From the NCBI GenBank assembly GCA_964517875.1, contig CAZFEU010000039.1:1-22068 (forward strand): a stretch of DNA of 22,068 bases, in the 5' to 3' direction. The translations under genes were made by a program, and so were the position numbers. The notes below the pieces were generated by a model. That model saw nothing but the letters and a program-made list of their open reading frames with translations. It made no database searches and was not told the origin of the DNA. The stretch is from JAJPXC01 sp964517875. Lineage in GTDB: Bacteria > Bacteroidota > Bacteroidia > Bacteroidales > Muribaculaceae. This document shows, in pieces, positions 16,425-22,068 of the stretch. Numbering within the stretch: position 1 is the first letter of the stretch; each line of letters opens with the position of its first letter.

Positions 16425-17534
16425 TTACTTATAATCGAATACGAAATGACCCGGCAGCACACCGGCTTTGTACTTGGCCAGGCGCTCCCCGGTTATTGGA
16501 TTATAAGCGTTAACATACCCGCTGGTAGTGTAATCGCAGGCATCGCTCACATACAATGTACCATCCTTGGGGTCAACAGCCAAAGTATATGGAGTTTCTA
16601 TTTCATCGAATTTATCGAGCTTAAGATCTGTCACAACCATAGTTTTGAGGTCAAGTCGTGAAACTGTGGTGGTGGGAATCCAGTTCTCGTCATAGGTTGT
16701 GGCAAGCACATAACCGTTTTGGCCACCGACTGCCAATTTTGTTGCACGCACATCTACGTGGGTGTATTCACCGGTGGTGGGATTGACAACATATATGCTT
16801 GAGGGCACATCGGCATAATTGCCGGCCGACACCACATATAGCTTGCCGTTGACAGCTGCAATCTGCGTCTGGTTTACGCCAAGTTCGATAGTGCCATCGA
16901 CACGGAACGTGCTTAAATCGACCACATACAACTGATTATCATACTCTCCGGTTGCATAGTCCTGCGAACTGGTTACATACAGCTTTCCGTCAAGCACCGC
17001 CATCTGCTCAGGGTGGATTCCCACTCCGAGTGTGCCGACCACTTCGCTCGAAGCAATATCGACCTTCATTACCGAGCCTTGATTGTTATCGCCCCCTACC
17101 CATGAGCTTACGTAAAGGTAATCACCGTGAGCCACAGCATAGCGGGGAGAACTTATATTGATTGCCCCCATGTGCTCACAATTTTCAGCATTAATCACCT
17201 CAACCTTGTGCGAGCCATTGATCACCGCGTAGAGCTTGCCATCAGCGAGTGCCAGGTCATTGCCCGTGTCGCCAAGCTCAAGTACGACCGACGGATTGGC
17301 CGCACCGTAGGCGTTCTGAGTGTAGGCAAAATCCACAAGATTGAGCATATCGATGGTGGAGTTGTTCATACCCATCTGTCCCTCGTTGAGGATAAACAAC
17401 TTTGGATCAGTGTTAACCTCCTCTTCTCCCCCCTCGTTGGGACGCTTCGGAGTATCGTCGTCAGAGCAAGACACCAGCAGCATAGCCGCCATAGCAGTTG
17501 CGCCTATCAAAGCACGCATAGTCGGGAACCTCAT
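16425..17534 (-). CDS. YncE-like beta-propeller surface lipoprotein
   Basis: A 369-residue predicted lipoprotein. The signal peptide ends in LVSC with Cys23, followed by SDDD, a strong surface-export signal in Bacteroides. The mature part is built of six or seven repeated blades with the pattern DGKLYVvss-x-ydnqLYVVDLsT (for example 205-230 and 250-275), matching the YncE/DUF5074 propellers. In other Bacteroidales such proteins often accompany TonB-dependent receptors for cobalamin or metal complexes, but no receptor is present here. The stop lies 4 nt before the proposed start of the IMPACT-family gene, so the two are probably co-transcribed, an unexpected partnership. Confidence 0.85.
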   Translation of the reverse strand: MRFPTMRALIGATAMAAMLLVSCSDDDTPKRPNEGGEEEVNTDPKLFILNEGQMGMNNSTIDMLNLVDFAYTQNAYGAANPSVVLELGDTGNDLALADGKLYAVINGSHKVEVINAENCEHMGAINISSPRYAVAHGDYLYVSSWVGGDNNQGSVMKVDIASSEVVGTLGVGIHPEQMAVLDGKLYVTSSQDYATGEYDNQLYVVDLSTFRVDGTIELGVNQTQIAAVNGKLYVVSAGNYADVPSSIYVVNPTTGEYTHVDVRATKLAVGGQNGYVLATTYDENWIPTTTVSRLDLKTMVVTDLKLDKFDEIETPYTLAVDPKDGTLYVSDACDYTTSGYVNAYNPITGERLAKYKAGVLPGHFVFDYK

Positions 17535-17821
17535 ATCTAAATAGTTTAAAGTTAAATATTCAACTAAAAAACAAGCGTCTTAGCTTCATCAGCATCAAGC
17601 TACGCCCATTACGCCCACAAAAATACGCATCTTTACCGAATAAACCGCAAAAACCGCAGGGCAACCGCATCAAAAAAACAGCTTTCCACATCGCCACATG
17701 ACTGCGAGCGCGAAAAGCTGGCTTGTGGTTATATAGAGGGAGGCTCTGCGAGCCACATCGGTATAGTTTCGTCGTAGACGACACATTTGGCATTCGCTTT
17801 TGATCACATGAACTGGTAATA
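17535..17821. other. Gene-free stretch between the propeller and HepT genes
   Basis: No convincing gene is present in these 287 nt. The part at about 17690-17800 can be read open on the minus strand in two frames without start context, a sign of a GC-rich repeat or decayed sequence rather than a gene. CAAAAATA at 17618-17625 reads as a -7 element (TATTTTTG) on the minus strand and could serve the propeller gene. Confidence 0.35.
17618..17625 (-). promoter_or_regulatory. Possible -7 element of the propeller lipoprotein gene
   Basis: TATTTTTG on the minus strand fits TAnnTTTG. The nearest TTTG (17648-17651) is 22 nt upstream, slightly too far. The leader would be about 75 nt. Confidence 0.35.
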
Positions 17822-18163
17822 TCAGTCTCTGTCCAGCAAAGCAATAACTTCTTGTTTCAAAATTGGAAGATGATTTACGACAATACCCCAAATAATGTCA
17901 TGGCTTAAACTATCATACCCATGAATCAAGTAATTGCGTGTGTCAACAATTTTGCGAGCGGAAGATAAACATATTGAAGGTTGTACCTTTAAAATACGAT
18001 TAGTGGCTTCTCCAATGATGGAAATGTCCATTTGCACTGCTCGGCGTATACATAAATTCGACATATAATAATCAAATCTCTTATTTCCGACCTCAAAAAA
18101 TGAATCAATCTCATCAATCATTAAAAGAATATCTTCAAGAGACTTTTTTATGCTGCGCTCCAT
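17822..18163 (-). CDS. hepT: HepT-family HEPN ribonuclease toxin (DUF86)
   Basis: A 113-residue, mostly helical protein with the catalytic RX4HXY motif intact: Arg76, His81 and Tyr83 in TRNYLIHGYDS. In the characterised MntA-HepT system this motif forms the RNase site of the toxin, and the tyrosine is the residue to which MntA attaches AMP to neutralise it; transfer of that mechanism to this pair is inference. The ATG at 18163 overlaps the end of mntA by 16 nt, in keeping with coupled translation. The gene is complete and AT-rich compared with the housekeeping genes around it, suggesting horizontal acquisition. Confidence 0.9.
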   Translation of the reverse strand: MERSIKKSLEDILLMIDEIDSFFEVGNKRFDYYMSNLCIRRAVQMDISIIGEATNRILKVQPSICLSSARKIVDTRNYLIHGYDSLSHDIIWGIVVNHLPILKQEVIALLDRD

Positions 18164-18438
18164 AACAGTATCTTTTTTTCATCCACTTCTTGTTTGAAAT
18201 ATTTATTTTGAATAGCTGAATAAACAGTTAGATCAACTTCTCTTTTAAATAAGTCTTCAAGTTCGTATTTAAAATCAAAAAAAACATCAGCCATATCAAG
18301 CAACTCAATTTTCGAACGGTCGAAAATGACCAACAAGTCTACGTCGCTATCGTCGTTGAAGCGGTCGGTAAGGATTGAACCGAACACCCATAGCTTCGCC
18401 ACCCTGTACTTCTTGCACAGGGCTATGATTTTATCCAT
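18148..18438 (-). CDS. mntA: MntA-type minimal nucleotidyltransferase antitoxin
   Basis: A 96-residue nucleotidyltransferase with a complete GS-X10-DXD signature: Gly20-Ser21, then Asp32 and Asp34 (within FGSILTDRFNDDSDVDLLVI). In known pairs MntA adds AMP groups to the HepT tyrosine and abolishes its RNase activity. I choose ATG 18438. A GTG at 18459 is in frame, but lies where transcription is predicted to start, and the frame from 18516 would begin upstream of the promoter. The antitoxin gene comes first and overlaps hepT, the reverse of the gene order in the HEPN/MNT pair at 275-936. Confidence 0.88.
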   Translation of the reverse strand: MDKIIALCKKYRVAKLWVFGSILTDRFNDDSDVDLLVIFDRSKIELLDMADVFFDFKYELEDLFKREVDLTVYSAIQNKYFKQEVDEKKILLWSAA

Positions 18439-18463
18439 ATTGAGTTCAATCAGCTTCACGGCA

Positions 18464-18494
18464 CAAATATAATAAACGTTATATAACAAACAAA
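18464..18494 (-). promoter_or_regulatory. mntA-hepT promoter
   Basis: TATATTTG (18464-18471, minus strand) and TTTG (18491-18494) are separated by 19 nt, a textbook Bacteroidota promoter. The start is predicted near 18457, leaving about 20 nt of leader before ATG 18438. Confidence 0.75.
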
Positions 18495-18531
18495 AGCGAA
18501 CTCGGATTTTTTCCAAATTCGCTTTTTGGTG

Positions 18532-18605
18532 TGGAGTATAGCGGACTCGAACCGCTCACCTCGACACTGCCAGTGTCGCGCTCTAGCCAGATGAGCTAAT
18601 ACCCC
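18532..18605 (-). tRNA. tRNA-Ala(GGC)
   Basis: A 74-nt cloverleaf. The acceptor GGGGTAT pairs with ATACTCC (two G-T pairs), the anticodon loop CTGGCAG carries GGC, the anticodon stem is CGACA/TGTCG and A is the discriminator. CCA is not encoded. It has a strong promoter just upstream. Confidence 0.95.
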
Positions 18606-18636
18606 AAACTGATGTCACCTCGGTGACTTTGCGATG

Positions 18637-18667
18637 CAAAGGTAACACGTTTTGGCGATTTTGCAAA
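18637..18667 (-). promoter_or_regulatory. tRNA-Ala promoter
   Basis: TACCTTTG (18637-18644, minus strand) and TTTG (18664-18667) are exactly 19 nt apart. The predicted start near 18630 gives a 25-nt 5' leader. The -33 box lies inside the loop of the inverted repeat at 18650-18702. Confidence 0.75.
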
Positions 18668-18702
18668 AATATCACAATGATTTTTTACAAAAATCGCCAA
18701 AA
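18650..18702. repeat. 13-bp perfect inverted repeat overlapping the tRNA-Ala promoter
   Basis: TTTTGGCGATTTT (18650-18662) and its exact complement AAAATCGCCAAAA (18690-18702) enclose 27 nt. Neither side ends in a T run, so it does not look like a terminator for the thioesterase gene; an operator or cruciform is possible. Confidence 0.7.
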
Positions 18703-18749
18703 AGCAGCCATGCGTAGATTCAACAACCACGTTTTCAAGCTACAACGCT

Positions 18750-19493
18750 TTAGTTTTCCCAGGTGAGGAGGATGCGGGCGTGAGTGGTGTCGTCGCTGGT
18801 GATGAGGATTTCATCGGCGTTGTCGCCATGCGATGTGCGGCTCACTGTAGCCAGCTGCCCGTAATATGCTTCGTGCATGAATGCGATGTCGACGCGTCGC
18901 ATGGTATGAGTGTCATAGAAGTCGAGGTCGCGGCAATTAGTCATAAGCCTGAAGTAAACCACGGAGTTGACATGTCGGTTGGCATCGAGGTCGGTATAAG
19001 CAAATGTGTATGGATAGCTTGCGTGGCACTCCGAGGGTATGGCACCAAGGCGTGGGAAGGGCGCTATCGGCGCGTGAACACCATCGATGAGTACTTCGGT
19101 GAGTCCGTCGGTACCGCTAAGGTCGCCCAGGGTGCGATCGGCCAGGTTGATTGTGAGCCACACCGAGCGCCCGTAGGCAAACACCTCGCCGTTGGCATCG
19201 GTAAGTCGGAAATCACGCTCGGAGAAGCGGCGGTTGATGCTCGACACCCATGTGGTGATGGAGTAATGCTCATTGATTTTGGGATAGCGTAGCACTTCGA
19301 TAGACAATCGGCTCAGCACCCAGGCTTTGCCCTGAGGGAACAGGTCGTCATACCCAATGCCGAGATGGTTGGCGTGGAGGGTGGCTATGTCGATAAGCTG
19401 GTGGGCGATGAGGGTCATCGGCATTCGTTCCTGAGCATTACAATCGCCTCCAAGCAGCTGATATTCAACGGTAAATTCTTTGATTTTTGACAT
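18750..19493 (-). CDS. Acyl-ACP thioesterase
   Basis: A 247-residue protein of the bacterial acyl-ACP thioesterase family (PF01643), which releases free fatty acids from acyl carrier protein. It has two tandem hotdog domains (about 1-130 and 150-247). The second carries the family motif TDLDANRHVNSVVY (167-180), with Asn172 and His174 as probable catalytic residues; the first carries GKAWVLSRLSIEV (55-67). No signal peptide, so cytoplasmic. The start lies 22 nt after the stop of the glycoside hydrolase gene, and they may share a transcript although no functional link is obvious. Confidence 0.93.
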   Translation of the reverse strand: MSKIKEFTVEYQLLGGDCNAQERMPMTLIAHQLIDIATLHANHLGIGYDDLFPQGKAWVLSRLSIEVLRYPKINEHYSITTWVSSINRRFSERDFRLTDANGEVFAYGRSVWLTINLADRTLGDLSGTDGLTEVLIDGVHAPIAPFPRLGAIPSECHASYPYTFAYTDLDANRHVNSVVYFRLMTNCRDLDFYDTHTMRRVDIAFMHEAYYGQLATVSRTSHGDNADEILITSDDTTHARILLTWEN

Positions 19494-19515
19494 CTTTCAG
19501 TATGTTAGTGCCGCA

Positions 19516-21774
19516 TCAGAGTTTGCGCATGATCAAGCGGTCTATCAGGGCGTGATTGGTGACAAGGTTCATATTTTCGTCCTCCGGGAGAAAATCGAGG
19601 GTAATGGTGGCATTTTCTGCGGGGATATCGACAACGACTGGATTAGAAAGCCCCCAGTCGTCCCAGTTAGCCACGCCGCGTTGAGGCAGCACAACCGTAC
19701 CGGCCTTCTGCCCGTTGACCATGAGTGAACGGATTGCGGCCTTATTCTCGGTATTGACCGGACCGTTACCGTTGGCATAGCGCACATAGGCCACGTAGCG
19801 CCCGGGCTCCAGCCCAGCGGCATTGACCGCTACCGAAGTTACATTATGGTCGGTCTCGGCGAAGCCACCGTTATATCCCACTATCGGCGATTTGGGCTTG
19901 TATGAGATTTCATCGGAAGATGGTGCGACAATCTCGTCAACCATCTCAAGCACTATCTCTGAGCGATTGGAAATAGGCTCGGAAGCGAATGAGGGGATGC
20001 CTGCCTCTGAGAATCCTACCACCATATACTCACCGGGGGTGGATGCATCGAAGGTGGTGGCGTGAGTTTGCCCCACCACGTTGCCATCACGGATCACCTG
20101 GTAATAAGCAATATATTCCAACGGATTCCATTCGAGCACATCTCTGGAGGCATTGAAGCGTGCGGACGGTGTCCAGGGGGCTTTGGCATTGGGAGTGCGG
20201 TTGACCCCCATCGGAGTAAACTCCGAGTTCATTACGATTTTGATGTCGCCACCTTTTTTTAGCGCCTTGGCCGGGATAAAGCCATCTTTTACCTCCTTAC
20301 CGTTGAATGTCATCGACTTAACGCCCGACCCATAACCCTCGACAGTGATATTGAGCTTGGCTCCGCGATAGTCGAAATTCTCAAGTCGGCGGGTATCGGC
20401 CAAAGCTGTGGGAACGAATGGGGCAAACCGCAGTCCATCTTTCTCGAAATGTATGCCGAAGAGTATGCGGTTGGTGAGTGCCAGATTGCCCGATAGCGAC
20501 CAAAGCATATTTGACGAATTGAGCTCTGTGAAGATATCACCGTTATCAAGGTTGAAATTCTCCTTGTTGGTGGCAAACAGCGCCGCCGGACGCACCACCG
20601 ATCCTATAGCTTCGAGCGTACCCCCCTCATTGCCAGCCTTGGCGTTGGCAAGCGCCCAGTACGATGCCACAAATGGCCAAAGGGCGTTGTTGTGATAGTT
20701 GGGCATATCTGCAATCTGGGGGTAGAATATAGCCGCTCCATAGGGGGTCACAGGATTGTTTTCGGTGATTAAGCGCTGCTTGTCGGCAGGGGCAATATCG
20801 TAGAGTATGGCCAATGATTCACCGAGTGTTTCGGCTCGCGGGTTGATTATGGGGAAGTCGCGTCCATAGGTATACATGCCGTAGTACCCCTTATCGTCGA
20901 GCCAGAACGTGTCATTGATATTCTTAATCAACGCCTGTGCCTGGGTGGCATATTCCTGAGCAGCCTTCTTCTTGCCGAGATCCTGCGCCATATCCGACAA
21001 AATCTGCAATCCGGCAGCGTGTACCATGTTTGTACCCATAGCCTCGCTCTGCGCTATATCGGCAGTCTGCATCCACCGGGGATAGCTCTGCTCGCGCCAG
21101 TCGATAAATGAGGTTTCACCCTTGACAAGACCACGGTCGGAGTAAGTGGTTAGTGCCTCCTTGGCAAACGAGCGCTCGATAATGGGGTACACCTTTTCGA
21201 GCCATGCACGGTCGCCTGTCACCTTATAGATCTCGTAGGCTGCAAGCGCCCATACCATACGGTCGGTTGATATAGGCCATGCGCCACCCGAGCCTGTATC
21301 CTGAATTATCTGCCCCTGTGGATTCACCTTTTTCATCAGCGATATCATTGATGCCTCGGGCTGAAGGTAAGCCATCGACAGAATAATCGAGTAGGACACA
21401 TCGCGGGTCCATACACCGGCCCATTCCTTGCCGGTGCGGAGGGTAGTATCGGGCTCCACGGCGTTGACCATCTCGTCGAGACCCATATTGTAAACGGCTT
21501 CGAGAAGCTTATTCGATGTGCTCAGCCGGGGGTAACCCGAGATGTCGTTTTTCAGTTTCCACTGCTTTTCCACGGGCATATAATAATGAGGGGTAGCCGA
21601 GTAGGTCGACTGAATCTCGTGGGGAGATACCGCCCAGGCCATGAAACCATCCTGGAATATAGTGTCACCCTGCCATTTGTATGCGTCGGTGGCCACAATT
21701 GTAGTGGGCTGAGCCGCAGCCGCATAGCTCAAAGCCATTGCTGTGGCCGCAAGAAAGAAGTGCTTTATATTCAT
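19516..21774 (-). CDS. Secreted (alpha/alpha)6-type glycoside hydrolase with C-terminal carbohydrate-binding-like domain
   Basis: A 752-residue secreted protein with a signal peptide (1-21, ending AAAAQ). Residues about 85-480 are helical with six-hairpin glycosidase features: WAGVWTRDVSYSIILSMA (118-135), GSGGAWPISTDRMVWALAAY (161-180), GLVKGETSFIDWREQSYP (215-232) and a conserved YHNNALWPFV. This resembles the MGH1/GH63-like and glycogen-debranching-type folds; I cannot assign a CAZy family. Candidate acids are Asp125, Glu220 and Asp225. A middle beta region (about 480-620) includes an FN3-like stretch, and residues about 634-752 form a jelly-roll like CBM6/35 (GRYVAYVRYANGNGP, then DWGLSNPVVVDIP). 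It probably acts on dietary or host glycans in the periplasm or at the surface. The substrate is not evident, and no SusC/SusD pair is nearby. Confidence 0.8.
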   Translation of the reverse strand: MNIKHFFLAATAMALSYAAAAQPTTIVATDAYKWQGDTIFQDGFMAWAVSPHEIQSTYSATPHYYMPVEKQWKLKNDISGYPRLSTSNKLLEAVYNMGLDEMVNAVEPDTTLRTGKEWAGVWTRDVSYSIILSMAYLQPEASMISLMKKVNPQGQIIQDTGSGGAWPISTDRMVWALAAYEIYKVTGDRAWLEKVYPIIERSFAKEALTTYSDRGLVKGETSFIDWREQSYPRWMQTADIAQSEAMGTNMVHAAGLQILSDMAQDLGKKKAAQEYATQAQALIKNINDTFWLDDKGYYGMYTYGRDFPIINPRAETLGESLAILYDIAPADKQRLITENNPVTPYGAAIFYPQIADMPNYHNNALWPFVASYWALANAKAGNEGGTLEAIGSVVRPAALFATNKENFNLDNGDIFTELNSSNMLWSLSGNLALTNRILFGIHFEKDGLRFAPFVPTALADTRRLENFDYRGAKLNITVEGYGSGVKSMTFNGKEVKDGFIPAKALKKGGDIKIVMNSEFTPMGVNRTPNAKAPWTPSARFNASRDVLEWNPLEYIAYYQVIRDGNVVGQTHATTFDASTPGEYMVVGFSEAGIPSFASEPISNRSEIVLEMVDEIVAPSSDEISYKPKSPIVGYNGGFAETDHNVTSVAVNAAGLEPGRYVAYVRYANGNGPVNTENKAAIRSLMVNGQKAGTVVLPQRGVANWDDWGLSNPVVVDIPAENATITLDFLPEDENMNLVTNHALIDRLIMRKL

Positions 21775-21803
21775 GAGTATGTATCTTGGTTAATGAGATG
21801 CTA

Positions 21804-21811
21804 CAAAAATA
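21804..21811 (-). promoter_or_regulatory. -7 element (TATTTTTG) of the glycoside hydrolase gene
   Basis: TATTTTTG on the minus strand fits TAnnTTTG and predicts a start near 21797, about 23 nt before the ATG. No clear -33 box is seen. Confidence 0.45.
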
Positions 21812-21865
21812 CTATTTTTTTTTGAAGCGCACGGTAATCACGCACACGATTATCTCATCACCAAT

Positions 21866-21895
21866 ACAACAAAGGCCCACCATCAGGTGAGCCTT
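21866..21895 (-). terminator. Terminator of the tRNA-Arg pair
   Basis: On the minus strand AAGGCTCACC pairs with GGTGGGCCTT (one T-G wobble) around TGAT and is followed by TGTTGT, a weak T-rich tail. It begins 9 nt after the tRNA 3' end. Confidence 0.65.
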
Positions 21896-21903
21896 CACTG
21901 TGG

Positions 21904-21977
21904 TGACTCGTATAGGATTCAAACCTATAACCTTCTGATCCGTAGTCAGATGCTCTATTCAGTTGAGCTAACGAGCC
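21904..21977 (-). tRNA. tRNA-Arg(ACG)
   Basis: A 74-nt cloverleaf. The acceptor GGCTCGT pairs with ACGAGTC (one wobble), the anticodon loop CTACGGA carries ACG (probably edited to ICG), the anticodon stem is TCTGA/TCAGA and A is the discriminator. CCA is not encoded. It lies 37 nt downstream of a second copy and is probably co-transcribed with it. Confidence 0.95.
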
Positions 21978-22014
21978 AATCCGTAAAAAAGTGGCAACGT
22001 GACGATTGCCTTTG

Positions 22015-22068
22015 TGACTCGTATAGGATTCAAACCTATAACCTTCTGATCCGTAGTCAGATGCTCTA
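22015..22068 (-). tRNA. tRNA-Arg(ACG), 5' end outside the window
   Basis: The 3' 54 nt of a second tRNA-Arg, identical to the complete copy over the visible part, including anticodon ACG and T arm. The 5' acceptor and part of the D arm lie beyond the window. Confidence 0.93.

Noticed and set aside
17560..17891. Small Cys/Arg-rich frames on the minus strand
   Set aside because: They overlap the 3' end of hepT, have no start context or domain and occur in two frames of the same stretch; treated as a possible repeat instead.

Overview
The window is a stretch of chromosome from a Bacteroidota, most likely a gut Bacteroidales (Muribaculaceae-like) organism. The signs are the recurring TAnnTTTG -7 promoter element, often with a TTTG/TTG-type -33 element about 19-21 bases upstream, the lack of obvious Shine-Dalgarno sequences, lipoproteins with acidic residues just after the lipidated cysteine, BspA-type leucine-rich repeats, and the conserved order ftsX - DUF3098 - uppP - truB - queA. 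The family assignment is inference from overall gene content.

Layout. 1-205: two tandem tRNA-Asn genes (the first cut by the window edge) and their terminator. 275-936: a HEPN/MNT pair whose HEPN gene has an in-frame amber codon. 1119-4378 (minus): a secreted BspA-repeat protein with an inserted carbohydrate-binding-like domain and a surface lipoprotein with FN3-like repeats. 4433-4690: an almost fully self-complementary non-coding RNA with the architecture of 6S RNA. 4843-5622: a four-helix-bundle gene bracketed by two arrays of the same degenerate 9-bp repeat. 5629-7956: nagB (minus) and an ompA-type gene (plus), divergently arranged, each with a terminator.

8064-11472: aspS, a Nif3-family gene and a coiled-coil/zinc-ribbon gene, nearly without gaps and closed by a strong terminator. 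11493-11648: initiator tRNA-fMet on the other strand with its own promoter and terminator. 11783-15834: ftsX, DUF3098, uppP, truB and queA, combining cell division, lipid-carrier recycling and tRNA modification. 15827-17534 (minus): an IMPACT/YigZ gene and a beta-propeller lipoprotein, convergent with queA and overlapping it by 8 bases.

17822-18494 (minus): a complete MntA/HepT-type pair with both diagnostic motifs and a clear promoter. 18532-18667: tRNA-Ala and its promoter, next to a 13-bp inverted repeat. 18750-21774 (minus): an acyl-ACP thioesterase downstream of a secreted (alpha/alpha)6-type glycoside hydrolase. 21866-22068: two tandem tRNA-Arg(ACG) genes, the second cut by the window edge.

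Most of the window is core housekeeping. The accessory or less explained parts are the two MNT/HEPN modules, the bracketed four-helix-bundle gene, the mosaic BspA gene, the probable 6S RNA and two short stretches that look unlike their neighbours and contain no convincing gene.
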